A DNA stretch of 64,000 nucleotides, taken from JAIQFL01 sp035295745. GTDB lineage: Bacteria; Acidobacteriota; Terriglobia; Bryobacterales; Bryobacteraceae. Below, piece after piece: positions 32,450 to 41,014 of the stretch (its first letter is position 1; each line of letters opens with the position of its first letter). A model generated the notes under the pieces. That model ran no database searches. It worked only from the letters and a program-made list of their open reading frames with translations, and had not been told where the DNA came from. The DNA is taken from positions 1 through 64,000 of the forward strand of contig DATGIL010000028.1 in NCBI GenBank assembly GCA_035295745.1. The letters run 5' to 3'. Made by a program: the position numbers and the translations under genes.

Positions 32450-33672
32450 AAAAGCTGGCAACAACTCTGCTGATCGCCGCCGCCTTTACCGGCGGATTCG
32501 GATATGGCCGCTGGTATGGCAAGCCCGTCTCGGCCGCGACGGGAGCGCCCGCACGCAAGGTGCTGTATTGGGTCGACCCGATGCATCCCTGGTACAAGTC
32601 GGACCAGCCCGGCACTGCGCCTGATTGCGGCATGAAACTGACGCCGGTGTACCAGGGAGAAGAGAAACAGTCCGAGGGCAAGCTGCCGCCAGGCACTGTC
32701 GAAATCACACCAGAGAAGCAACAACTCATCGGCGTGGAGTACGGCGTCGCGAAATACGAGACGGTGAGCGGATCGATTCGCGCCTCCGCACGCGTCACGC
32801 TCGACGAGACTAAGATTGCCAAAGTACAGAGCAAGCTGGAAGGCTGGATCGACCGCGTATACGTGGACTTCACGGGGAAGGCTGTGCGTAAGGGCGATCC
32901 GTTGCTCACCGTCTATAGTCCCGACGCGCTCGCCACCCAGCAGGAATTCCTCCTGGCGATGAAGGCGCGACATCTCATGCACGACAACTCGATGCCCGAG
33001 ATGGCGGCCAGCACCGAGAATCTGGTCGCAGCGGCCCGGAAGCGCCTGGAACTTTGGGACATCGCCGACCGCCAGATTGACGAAATTGCGACTACCGGCA
33101 AGACGCTGCAGAACCTGACCTTGGACTCGCCCATCTCGGGCTTCGTGATAGAACGCGGAGCCTATCCCAAGCAGCACATTGCGCCCGACACGCCCCTGTA
33201 TACGATAGCCGACCTCTCCAACGTGTGGGTGATCGCCGACGTGTTCGAATATGAAGCCGCAAATGTCAAACTGAACACGCCGGCCACTTTGACGCTGGCC
33301 TACCTGCCCGGACGCAGTTTCCATGGGCGCGTCAGCTATATCCTGCCGCAAGTAGACGCCAACACGCGCACTCTCAAGGTGCGGATAGAGTTTGAAAATC
33401 CAGGATTCCTGCTCAAGCCCGAGATGTTCGGGGAGGTGGAACTCCAGACTGGAGGCACGCGCCGACTGGTGGTGCCCGCGAGCGCCGTGCTGAACTCCGG
33501 CGACCGCCAGACGGTGTTCGTCGACCGGGGCAACGGATTTTTCGAACCGCGGCCGGTGACGATCGGCGAGCAAACGGACAGCCGCGTGGAGATCCTGAGC
33601 GGTTTACAGGCGGGCGATCGCATCGTGACCTCGGGCAACTTCCTGCTCGATTCGGAAAGCCGGCTCAAATGA
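32446..33672 (+). CDS. cusB: CusB-like periplasmic adaptor with heavy-metal-binding domain
   Basis: A 408-residue membrane-fusion protein. It has an N-terminal signal or anchor (about 1-20), then a short heavy-metal-binding domain with the CxMHP-like text VDPMHPWYKSDQPGTAPDCGMKLTPVY (about 38-65), a lipoyl/barrel-sandwich region (about 120-290) and a beta-barrel. Adaptors of the CusB type pass Cu(I) or Ag(I) to the inner-membrane pump through methionines, and several Met residues lie in the helical hairpin (LAMKARHLMHDNSMPEM). The GTG start at 32446 overlaps the cusC stop (GTGA). Its own stop overlaps the cusA start (ATGA). Confidence 0.93.
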   Translation: MKKLATTLLIAAAFTGGFGYGRWYGKPVSAATGAPARKVLYWVDPMHPWYKSDQPGTAPDCGMKLTPVYQGEEKQSEGKLPPGTVEITPEKQQLIGVEYGVAKYETVSGSIRASARVTLDETKIAKVQSKLEGWIDRVYVDFTGKAVRKGDPLLTVYSPDALATQQEFLLAMKARHLMHDNSMPEMAASTENLVAAARKRLELWDIADRQIDEIATTGKTLQNLTLDSPISGFVIERGAYPKQHIAPDTPLYTIADLSNVWVIADVFEYEAANVKLNTPATLTLAYLPGRSFHGRVSYILPQVDANTRTLKVRIEFENPGFLLKPEMFGEVELQTGGTRRLVVPASAVLNSGDRQTVFVDRGNGFFEPRPVTIGEQTDSRVEILSGLQAGDRIVTSGNFLLDSESRLK

Positions 33673-36600
33673 TCAACCGGATCATCGAACTCTCCGCGCG
33701 CAATCGCTTCCTCGTGCTGCTGTTCGTTACGGCCGCGGCGGCGACGGGCTGGTGGTCGATGAAGACGATCCCGCTCGACGCCATTCCCGACCTCAGCGAC
33801 ACTCAGGTAATCGTCTACTCGCGGTGGGACCGCAGTCCCGACATTCTGGAAGATCAGGTGACCTACCCGATCGTAAGCGCCATGCTGGGCGCGCCGAAGG
33901 TGAAGGACGTACGCGGCTTTTCGGACTTCGGCTATTCTTACGTCTACATCATCTTCGACGAGGGCACAGACCTCTACTGGGCGCGCTCGCGCACGCTGGA
34001 GAACTTGTCGAAGATCCTGCCGCGGCTACCGCAGGATGTGAAAACGGAACTCGGTCCGGATGCTACCGGTGTCGGCTGGGTTTTTCAGTATGCGCTGGTG
34101 GACTCGCCAGGCGGGCCGCGCCACAATCTCGCCGAATTGCGTTCGCTGCAGGATTGGTTTTTGCGCTACCAGTTGCAATCTGTGCCCGGCGTGGCGGAGG
34201 TGGCGCCGCTCGGCGGATTCGTGCGGCAGTATCAGGTAAACGTCGACCCGAATCGGCTGGCCGCGTATGGCGTGCCGATCTCGAAAGTGGTGGCCGCGGT
34301 GCGCGGTGGGAATAACGACGTGGGTGGCCGGCTGGTGGAGTTTACCGGCCGCGAGTACATGGTGCGCGGCCGCGGATATGCACGCTCCACCGCCGACCTG
34401 GAGAGCATCTCCCTGGGGGCTAGTCCTTCCGGCGTTCCCATCCTGATCCGCGATGTCGGCAGCGTATCGCTCGGCCCCGACATTCGCCGCGGCGTGGCCG
34501 ATCTGAACGGCCAGGGCGAAACGGTCTCCGGCATCGTGGTCATCCGGCAGGGCGAGAACGCTCTCACCGTTATCGATCGCGTGAAGACCAGGCTCAAAGA
34601 GATCGAGCCCGGCCTTCCACCGGGTGTCAAAGTGGTCACCGTCTACGACCGCTCGGAGCTGATTCTCGCCTCGATCGACAACCTGAAGCACACGCTGCTC
34701 GAAGAACTGGCCGTCGTCGGCGGCGTGATCCTCATCTTCCTCTGGCACATTCCGAGCGCCGTCATTCCCATCCTGACGATTCCGATTGCGATCCTGATCG
34801 CCTTCGTGCCGATGCGCGCGATGGGGATGAGTGCCAACATCATGTCGCTGGGCGGGATCGCGATCGCCATCGGCGCCATGGTGGACGCCGCCATCGTGGT
34901 GGTCGAGCAGACGCATAAGAAACTGGAGCAGGCCGACCCAAGCTGGACGCGCCGCGACTACCAGCACGCCATTGTAGAGGCGGTGAAGGAGGTCGGCGGA
35001 CCGAGCTTCTTCGCGCTGTTGGTGATCGCCGTGTCGTTTCTTCCCGTGCTGACACTGGAGGCGCAGGAGGGGCGTCTTTTCAAGCCACTGGCGTACACCA
35101 AGAACCTCTCCATGATCGTGGCGGCGGTGCTCGCCATCACGCTCGACCCGGCGCTGCGCATTCTGTTTTTCCGCAAGGAGGGATTCCGGCTGCGCCCGCG
35201 ATGGCTCGGGTCGCTATTGAATGGCGTGCTGGTGGGCAGGATCCACTCCGAGGAAAAGCATCCCATCAGCCGTGTGTTGATGCGGGCGTATGAGCCTGTG
35301 GTGGGATGGTGCCTGCGATGGAAATGGGGCGTCATTCTGGGCGCCTGCGCTCTGGTCGTGGCGACCGTGCCGGTATACCGGCAGCTCGGCTCGGAGTTCA
35401 TGCCGCCGCTCGATGAGGGCGTGCTGTTGTTCATGCCAACCACGATGCCGGGCATTTCCATCGCTGAAGCTCAGAAGCTGATGCAGGTCCAGGATCGCAT
35501 CCTGATGCGATTTCCCGAAGTAGACCATGTGCTGGGAAAAGCCGGGCGCGCCGAGACGTCTACCGATCCCGCACCCTTCTCGATGATGGAAACCGTCGTC
35601 GTGCTGAAGCCCAAGGCACAATGGCGCGCCGGAATCTCCACCGAACAGCTCATTACCAAAATGAACCAGGCGCTGCGCATCCCGGGCGTCTCCAACGCCT
35701 GGACGATGCCCATTAAAAACCGCATCGACATGCTGACCACGGGCGTCCGCACGCCGGTCGGCATTAAGATCCACGGGGCCGATCTACGAGTGATCGAACG
35801 CATCGGCACGCAGATCGAGCGCGTGCTACCGGCGGTGGCCGGGACGCGCAGCGCCTTCGCGGAAAGAGTGGGTGGCGGCTACTTCCTGGATTTCGATCTC
35901 AAGCGCGATCGGCTGGCCCGCTACGGCCTGAGTGTGGACGATGCCCAGATGGTGGTGATGAACGCCATCGGCGGGGACAACGTCAGCACCGCGATCGAAG
36001 GCATCGAACGCTATCCCATCAACGTGCGCTACTACCGCGACTCGCGGAGTTCGCTCAATCGCCTGGGGCGAGCGCTCGTGCCCGCGATGGACGGCAAGCT
36101 GCAGGTTCCGCTCGCAGAAATCGCGACCCTCAAGCTCACCAATGGCCCTTCGATGATCCGCAATGAAAACGGGATGCGCAGCGGCTACGTGTATGTGGAT
36201 GTCGCCGGGCGCGACGTGGGGAGCTACGTGGCCGAGGCCAGGCGGGTGGTGAGCGAGAACGTGCGATTGCCGGTGGGCTACACACTGTCGTGGAGTGGGC
36301 AATTCGAGGCCATGGAGAGGGTGCGCGAACGGCTAAAGCTCGTCCTGCCGCTCACCTTGTTCTTGATCTTCCTCCTGCTCTACCTCAATACCAGGTCCGC
36401 GGGCAAGACGGTGATGATCCTGCTGGCGGTTCCTTTTTCCGCGGTGGGTGCGATCTGGCTGCTGCACCTGCTCGGCTACAACATGAGTATCGGAGTGTGG
36501 GTGGGGCTGATTGCGCTGATGGGGGTGGATGCCGAGACCGGCGTCTTCATGCTGCTGTATCTCGACCTGGCCTTTGAGGAACGGCGCCTGATCGGCAGAA

Positions 36601-36866
36601 TGCACACCCTCACCGACCTGCGTGAGGCGATCGTGCAGGGCGCGGTGAAGCGCATCCGGCCGAAAGTGATGACGGTGGCGACGATGTTCGTGGGCCTAGC
36701 GCCGATCATGTGGTCCACGAGCGCCGGAGCGGACGTGATGAAACGGATCGCCGCCCCGATGATCGGCGGGATTTTCACTTCGTTCCTGCTGGAGTTGGTA
36801 GTCTATCCGGCGATTTATGAGGTTTGGAAATGGCAATCGGTAAAGCGGCAGGCTGTCTCATCGTAG
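33669..36866 (+). CDS. cusA: CusA-like Cu(I)/Ag(I) RND efflux pump
   Basis: A 1065-residue inner-membrane pump of the heavy-metal RND class with twelve predicted transmembrane helices in two halves. The TM4 signature GAMVDAAIVVVEQ (about 402-414) is the form typical of the monovalent copper/silver subgroup (HME4). Divalent-metal pumps of the CzcA type carry a DFG..DGA signature there instead. It exchanges protons for metal ions and works with the CusB and CusC proteins encoded just upstream. A secreted-protein gene overlaps its 3' end by 37 bases. Confidence 0.95.
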   Translation: MINRIIELSARNRFLVLLFVTAAAATGWWSMKTIPLDAIPDLSDTQVIVYSRWDRSPDILEDQVTYPIVSAMLGAPKVKDVRGFSDFGYSYVYIIFDEGTDLYWARSRTLENLSKILPRLPQDVKTELGPDATGVGWVFQYALVDSPGGPRHNLAELRSLQDWFLRYQLQSVPGVAEVAPLGGFVRQYQVNVDPNRLAAYGVPISKVVAAVRGGNNDVGGRLVEFTGREYMVRGRGYARSTADLESISLGASPSGVPILIRDVGSVSLGPDIRRGVADLNGQGETVSGIVVIRQGENALTVIDRVKTRLKEIEPGLPPGVKVVTVYDRSELILASIDNLKHTLLEELAVVGGVILIFLWHIPSAVIPILTIPIAILIAFVPMRAMGMSANIMSLGGIAIAIGAMVDAAIVVVEQTHKKLEQADPSWTRRDYQHAIVEAVKEVGGPSFFALLVIAVSFLPVLTLEAQEGRLFKPLAYTKNLSMIVAAVLAITLDPALRILFFRKEGFRLRPRWLGSLLNGVLVGRIHSEEKHPISRVLMRAYEPVVGWCLRWKWGVILGACALVVATVPVYRQLGSEFMPPLDEGVLLFMPTTMPGISIAEAQKLMQVQDRILMRFPEVDHVLGKAGRAETSTDPAPFSMMETVVVLKPKAQWRAGISTEQLITKMNQALRIPGVSNAWTMPIKNRIDMLTTGVRTPVGIKIHGADLRVIERIGTQIERVLPAVAGTRSAFAERVGGGYFLDFDLKRDRLARYGLSVDDAQMVVMNAIGGDNVSTAIEGIERYPINVRYYRDSRSSLNRLGRALVPAMDGKLQVPLAEIATLKLTNGPSMIRNENGMRSGYVYVDVAGRDVGSYVAEARRVVSENVRLPVGYTLSWSGQFEAMERVRERLKLVLPLTLFLIFLLLYLNTRSAGKTVMILLAVPFSAVGAIWLLHLLGYNMSIGVWVGLIALMGVDAETGVFMLLYLDLAFEERRLIGRMHTLTDLREAIVQGAVKRIRPKVMTVATMFVGLAPIMWSTSAGADVMKRIAAPMIGGIFTSFLLELVVYPAIYEVWKWQSVKRQAVSS

Positions 36867-37486
36867 CGGTGGCGTGCGCTGCCGCGGCAGACGCGCAGTT
36901 CACAGTACGGCATCATGCTTTGCAGCACGCCTGCAATGGCGTCTTTCTGGTGAATCGCGAGGGCGTCTCCTTCACAGGTACGAAGGGGCACGTCTGGAGC
37001 TGGAAGATTCAGGACATCCAGGAATTTCAGTTGAGCCCCCGAAGTATTCATATACTGACATATAGGGACAAGAAACTCAGACTGGGTGCGGACGAGGGAT
37101 ACCAGTTCACGGGAACGATTCCGGCGGATGAGGTCTACGCAATTTTGAGGGAGCGTATGGATCAACGGCTTGTGGCGATGCTCGGGACACCCCCGGGCGC
37201 GGGCGCCGCACTGACCGTGCCCGTGAAGCATCTGGGCCATATTACCGGTTCCGAAGGCACGCTCGCCTTTCAAGATGGGGCGGTGGTGTATTCCACTCCG
37301 AAGGCTGAGGAATCGCGCACCTGGCGCTATATCGACATCGAGAACATCAGCAGTTCCAGCCGATTCGACCTCACCATTACCACGCTGGAGAAGGATTTTC
37401 ATTTTCAGTTGAAGCAACCACTCGCGGAAGCCGGCTACAACGAGCTTTGGCTCCGCATCGAAAAGAAGAACGGGAGAATCCAATGA
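36830..37486 (+). CDS. Secreted hypothetical protein in the copper efflux operon
   Basis: No family was recognised. The 218-residue protein has a signal peptide (about 1-22, ending ADAQ) and two beta-rich halves (FLVNREGVSFTGTKGHVWSW and LAFQDGAVVYSTPKAEESRTWRY), which look like duplicated PH-like or beta-sandwich repeats. The ATG at 36830 lies inside the end of cusA in another frame, and its stop overlaps the next gene by four bases (ATGA). This tight coupling suggests a role tied to the efflux system, possibly stress-related. A TTG at 36824 is an alternative start. Confidence 0.75.
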   Translation: MAIGKAAGCLIVAVACAAAADAQFTVRHHALQHACNGVFLVNREGVSFTGTKGHVWSWKIQDIQEFQLSPRSIHILTYRDKKLRLGADEGYQFTGTIPADEVYAILRERMDQRLVAMLGTPPGAGAALTVPVKHLGHITGSEGTLAFQDGAVVYSTPKAEESRTWRYIDIENISSSSRFDLTITTLEKDFHFQLKQPLAEAGYNELWLRIEKKNGRIQ

Positions 37487-37809
37487 GAAAGCAGATCGTC
37501 ATCCTCATCGCATCGGCCGCGCTGGCGTTTTCGGCCTCGGCCGCGCAGAAAATCACCGGCGTCATCACCGATGACATGTGCAAAACCGGGAATCACAAAG
37601 ACATGAACATGGGCGACGACGTCAAGTGCGTCGACGAGTGCATCAAGAGCATGAAGGGCAAGTACATGCTGTATGACGGCAAGGAAAGCTACATGCTGAG
37701 CGACCAGAAGGCGCCCGCCAAGTACGCCGGAAAAAAGGCGACGGTGACTGGAACCGTGGACGATAAGACGAAGACGATCACGGTCGAGAAGATCGAAGGC
37801 GCGAAGTAA
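37483..37809 (+). CDS. Small secreted protein with two paired-Cys motifs (DUF5818-like)
   Basis: A 108-residue exported protein with a signal peptide (about 1-21, ending SASA). The mature part has DDMCKTGNHKDM and VKCVDECIKS, giving three Cys plus His and Met that could bind a metal or form disulfides. The C-terminal half is an OB-like strand set (KATVTGTVDDKTKTITVEKI). Proteins with this layout are common in Acidobacteria. A gggag site lies at 37472-37476. It ends the copper efflux operon, followed by a hairpin. Confidence 0.8.
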   Translation: MRKQIVILIASAALAFSASAAQKITGVITDDMCKTGNHKDMNMGDDVKCVDECIKSMKGKYMLYDGKESYMLSDQKAPAKYAGKKATVTGTVDDKTKTITVEKIEGAK

Positions 37810-37823
37810 GACGAGAGCGGGTG

Positions 37824-37843
37824 GGGCAGATCCCGATCTGCCC
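37824..37843 (+). terminator. Short hairpin after the copper efflux operon
   Basis: A perfect 9-bp stem (gggcagatc at 37824-37832 with gatctgccc at 37835-37843) follows the last gene by 14 bases and precedes a short T-rich run. The two-base loop means only about eight pairs can form. Terminator or small repeat. Confidence 0.5.
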
Positions 37844-37865
37844 TTACTTCACGTTTCGAAGGGAT

Positions 37866-38009
37866 ATGCCAGAGCCAGCATCCGAATTCTACTGTCCCAC
37901 GTGCGCCAAGGCGGTGCCGGATCCGCTGGTGTGCGGCGATTGTCATGCCGTGATCTGTCGCGTCTGCGGCACGCCTCTCGAGCGCATCGACGATCTGGGA
38001 ATCGGGTAG
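37866..38009 (+). CDS. Small zinc-ribbon-like protein
   Basis: A 47-residue protein with three CxxC pairs (CPTC, CGDC, CRVC) in a span of about 25 residues, so it can bind one or two metal ions. The ATG at 37866 has a gaaggga site just upstream with tight spacing. No wider domain is present. It lies after the terminator-like hairpin and may be an independent gene. The regular cysteine spacing argues that it is real. Confidence 0.65.
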   Translation: MPEPASEFYCPTCAKAVPDPLVCGDCHAVICRVCGTPLERIDDLGIG

Positions 38010-38140
38010 GGAGGTGGCGCACACACCCTTGAAAGCAGGGGTTGGGGATTGGGGGTTCGCGGCGTGTCCCCATGGCCGAGCGGATCTGCCCGACGAACGC
38101 TCCGCTTTCATCGGAATCCCATGGCGGCGAAGCAGCCAAG

Positions 38141-38180
38141 ACCACTCCTTTTTGCCGCATCGAGACTCCTCCTGAGGCTT
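38141..38180. repeat. Degenerate copy of the double-hairpin REP-like element
   Basis: Text related to the repeat at 19971 (cactcctttttgccgcatcgagactcctcctgaggc region) with several changes that weaken both stems. It lies in the gap before the minus-strand sugar-binding protein gene, whose stop codon is at 38204. Confidence 0.65.
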
Positions 38181-38203
38181 TTCGATGGGCCTTCTATTCT
38201 GCA

Positions 38204-39169
38204 CTATCGGAGAACTACAGTGAACTTCTGGTACATCTCGGCGGCGTTCTCGGGAGTCACCATGATCGAATCCAGCACGTAATCGCGGTCGGGCGGAAAG
38301 CCGGGTTCGTGCAGGATCCGATTCGCCACCTCCACAGCCTTGTCTACGCATAGCGGATAGACAAATGTGGCGGCCAGAATACCGTCCATCACCTTCTTGA
38401 TGCCGCCTGCTTCGCCGCCCAGTCCGTCTACTCCAACGAAGATCATCTCTTTCTCGCGGCCCAGTTCCTTCGCCGCCAGGTATGCGCCGATCGCCATCGG
38501 ATCGTTATGCCCATACACGACATCGATCTTCGGCTCCGCCCGCAGGACCTCGGTCATGCGATCTTTCGCTTTGGCCTGAATCCAGTCGGCCACCGGATCG
38601 GCCACAATCTTGATGTCGGGGTATTGGTCGAAAATCTCTTTGGCGCCGCGGTCGCGATTGATCTCCCCCTCCACTCCCAAAAGGCCGCGCATCGCCACGA
38701 TATTGCCCTTGGGCTTGCCGTACCTCTTGGTGAGCTGATCGACAATGAACTTGCCGGCCAGCCGTCCGATCGCGGTATTGTCGCTGTGAATGTACGAGGT
38801 GTAATTGGGCTGCAGGATGTCTCGCTCCAGGCAGATCACGGGAATTTTCGCTTCCATCGCCTGGCCCATCACCGCGGTCAGCGCCGCTCTTTCGTTGGGG
38901 GCGACAACCAGCAGGTCGGGCTTCTGGCGGATGAAGGTTTCCACCTGGGCGACTTGCTTGCTGTTGTCCTGCTGCCCGTCGGAGATTACCAGCTTGACGT
39001 CCGGATACTGCGCGAACAGCTTCTCCATCAGGGCATTCTGCGCGGCCCGATACGGCTCCGCATTGTTCGCCTGGCTGAAGGCCACTACCAGTTGCTTCTT
39101 TCCTCCGCTGCCACACGAGGCGAGCAAGGCCGCCGACAGGCATGCGGCCATCACGGTTCTCTGCATCAT
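38204..39169 (-). CDS. Sugar ABC transporter substrate-binding lipoprotein (RbsB-like)
   Basis: A 321-residue periplasmic binding protein of the ribose/galactose family (type I fold). It has a lipoprotein signal with lipobox LLASC, Cys19. The family text is clear: LVVAFSQANNAEPYRAA at the first strand, LVVAPNERAALTAVM, PVICLERDI, and DVVYGHNDPMAIGAY in the hinge half. It is most like the YtfQ/galactofuranose type. Its permease and ATPase are encoded at 43760-46230 on the same strand, separated from it by a 4.5-kb block of plus-strand genes. A remnant of a second permease directly precedes its start codon. Confidence 0.93.
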   Translation of the reverse strand: MMQRTVMAACLSAALLASCGSGGKKQLVVAFSQANNAEPYRAAQNALMEKLFAQYPDVKLVISDGQQDNSKQVAQVETFIRQKPDLLVVAPNERAALTAVMGQAMEAKIPVICLERDILQPNYTSYIHSDNTAIGRLAGKFIVDQLTKRYGKPKGNIVAMRGLLGVEGEINRDRGAKEIFDQYPDIKIVADPVADWIQAKAKDRMTEVLRAEPKIDVVYGHNDPMAIGAYLAAKELGREKEMIFVGVDGLGGEAGGIKKVMDGILAATFVYPLCVDKAVEVANRILHEPGFPPDRDYVLDSIMVTPENAAEMYQKFTVVLR

Positions 39170-39176
39170 TGAATTT

Positions 39177-39233
39177 CTATTCTCCGGCGTGCAGTACCGC
39201 CACGGCCAGCGCGATGATTACGTGGATCGTCAT
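39177..39233 (-). pseudogene. 3' remnant of a second sugar ABC permease gene
   Basis: On the minus strand the last 18 codons of a permease remain: MTIHVIIALAVAVLHAG plus E and a TAG stop. They match the C-terminus of the intact permease at 43760 (MMIKAVIIVLAVAVQHAG) with one gap. The stop is eight bases before the start of the binding-protein gene, the spacing expected in an operon. The rest of this gene is missing and unrelated sequence starts at about 39236. Confidence 0.75.
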
Positions 39234-39287
39234 ATTCTAGACTAACCTTGCACCGAGGTGCTCGTCCAAGGCGCAAAGGAGCCCGCC

Positions 39288-40325
39288 ATGTCGTTCCGAT
39301 CCTCTGCCGCAAGGAAGGCGGTGCTGCGAATCGTCGGAGCGATCACCGTCGCCAGGGCCGCCGTGCTCATGGTTGGCCTCACGAACGAGTCCATTTTTCA
39401 TGCTCAGATGCCCAAAACGGCGGAACGGCCGAGCTTTCGCCTGCCGGACGAAGCCGCCGGTATTGACTGGATTGTCCAGGCCCTGATTTCTGTGTTCGAC
39501 CAGGCCGATATTGTCGCGCTAGGCGAGGCACACGGGCGGAGAGCGGATTCCGAACTACGAATCGCTCTGGTTCGCCATCCCGATTTCGCTAAAAAGGTGC
39601 GGTCCATCGTAGTAGAGTTCGGAAGCACCACAGCGCAGCCGACCCTTGATCGCTACATCCGAGGCGAGAACGTATCCAGAGCCCAACTGGAGCGGGTCTG
39701 GAAGACCACATCCAACGGAGTCTGGGACTCTCCAATTTACGCGGACTTTTTCACGGCCGTTCGTGATGTCAACTCGAGGTTGCCTGCCGATGCGCGAATT
39801 CGCGTGTTCGGGGGCGACCCCGGACCAACAGACCAGCGAGACCGCGAAACCGCCGCCGTCGCAGTTCTTGAGGAGCAGGTCCTCTCGAAGCACGGGAAGG
39901 CCCTCGTGATCTACGGCGCCGCTCACTTCTACCGGGATGCGCCCGCCACCTTTGGTACAAGCGCGGACTTGGCGAGAACGCTCGAAAAGGCACACCCGGG
40001 GCGAATCTATACGGTGATTCCGATCGGTGGTGAACTCGATCCTCCGCCGCCGGGTGTCAGCTTGCGGAATCCCGACTATCGTAAGTTTGAGAGCGCGCTA
40101 AAGACGCAGATTCGGCCCGTGCTGATACCTCTTCAGCGGCCACCGTTTCGGGATTTTACCGCGGAAGAGTACCTGGGCGGTGGTATTTTTAGCTGCGTTG
40201 GGCCTGGCGGTTGTCGCAGCGCATTCGCGGGCAGCCTGCTTACTCTCGGACAGATGGCGGATGCGTGCGTTTACCTTGGCATTCCCCAGGCCGGGAGGGA
40301 CAGTAAGGGGAAGCGAAGTCAGTAA
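39288..40325 (+). CDS. ChaN / erythromycin-esterase-like family protein
   Basis: A 345-residue protein with the family pattern of haem-uptake/erythromycin-esterase-like folds: IVALGEAHGRRADSELRIALV (about 75-95), an E in SIVVEFGS, and a late GAAHFYRD. These carboxylate/His boxes match the active-site layout of the EreA/ChaN/TIKI superfamily. Substrate and reaction are unknown. The N-terminus (about 10-40) is hydrophobic and may be a signal or anchor. The ATG at 39288 has an aaagga site at 39275-39280; the upstream frame start at 39258 lacks one. It is the first gene of the segment that splits the sugar transporter operon. Confidence 0.75.
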   Translation: MSFRSSAARKAVLRIVGAITVARAAVLMVGLTNESIFHAQMPKTAERPSFRLPDEAAGIDWIVQALISVFDQADIVALGEAHGRRADSELRIALVRHPDFAKKVRSIVVEFGSTTAQPTLDRYIRGENVSRAQLERVWKTTSNGVWDSPIYADFFTAVRDVNSRLPADARIRVFGGDPGPTDQRDRETAAVAVLEEQVLSKHGKALVIYGAAHFYRDAPATFGTSADLARTLEKAHPGRIYTVIPIGGELDPPPPGVSLRNPDYRKFESALKTQIRPVLIPLQRPPFRDFTAEEYLGGGIFSCVGPGGCRSAFAGSLLTLGQMADACVYLGIPQAGRDSKGKRSQ

Positions 40326-40590
40326 GTAATCGTTGCAGCGCCGGAAAATGGCTGCGGCATTAGCTCCGGATTGGCCGCACGAGGTTACCTGAAATCGACC
40401 CCGGCCTGGCTACTCGCTGGCTGTAGCTTCCGCCTCGTCCGGGCATTCAGGCGTGGTTTCGCGCAGTTTCGCCGTGGAACCAGATCAACCCCAGCCCGCT
40501 CGGGGCAGCAGAACTCCGACTTCCCCAACCCTCACCCCAACTCCCGATCGTGCCTTATATTACGTGGTTGATGATCTTTACGGAGATTGC
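40326..40590. other. Intergenic region before the PadR gene
   Basis: Together with the promoter that follows, about 330 bases separate the ChaN-like gene from padR. No gene, RNA or repeat was recognised in the upstream part. Base composition becomes AT-richer towards the promoter at 40591. Confidence 0.5.
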
Positions 40591-40626
40591 GTGACGAGCG
40601 GTATTTCTTCGGGTATATTGATATAC
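40591..40626 (+). promoter_or_regulatory. Promoter with PadR-type operator
   Basis: GTGACG (40591-40596) and TATATT (40614-40619) are 17 bases apart. The palindrome GTATAT-TG-ATATAC (40613-40626) covers the -10 box, so a repressor bound there would block transcription. PadR family regulators bind AT-rich palindromes in their own promoters, and the gene 29 bases downstream encodes a PadR protein. Auto-repression is therefore inferred. Confidence 0.65.
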
Positions 40627-40654
40627 AGCTCTAGTCGATCACCGACACAAGATC

Positions 40655-41014
40655 ATGCCAAGACGCGAATCGCCCCTGCAATTCGAAATGCTCCAGGGAA
40701 CCCTGGACATGCTGATCCTCCAAACCCTGGCCTTAGGCCCCGCTCATGGACAGACGATCGCTCACGCGATCGAGAGGCGCTCGGAGGAGGTGCTGCAAGT
40801 GGAGCACGGTTCCCTCTATCCGGCGTTGCACCGGCTGGATAACCGCGGCTGGATCGCCTCTTTCTGGGGGACATCCGAGAATAACCGCAAAGCGAAGTAC
40901 TACCGCTTGACAGCAGAGGGCCGCAAGCAATTGGCATCGCAGACCTCCCGCTGGGAGCAGGTTGTGCGGGCGATCGGCCGCATCTTGAATCCGGCCACGG
41001 AGCACAACGAATGA
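40655..41014 (+). CDS. PadR-family transcriptional repressor
   Basis: A 119-residue winged-helix regulator. The family start (MLQGTLDMLILQTLALGPAHGQTIAHAIE) is followed by the recognition region VEHGSLYPALHRLDNRGWI and the wing (NRKAKYYRLTAEGRKQL). It has a short C-terminal dimerisation helix. The stop codon overlaps the start of the large permease gene (ATGA), the standard acidobacterial PadR-permease pair, so it probably represses both genes through the palindrome at 40613-40626. The inducing signal is unknown. Confidence 0.93.
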   Translation: MPRRESPLQFEMLQGTLDMLILQTLALGPAHGQTIAHAIERRSEEVLQVEHGSLYPALHRLDNRGWIASFWGTSENNRKAKYYRLTAEGRKQLASQTSRWEQVVRAIGRILNPATEHNE

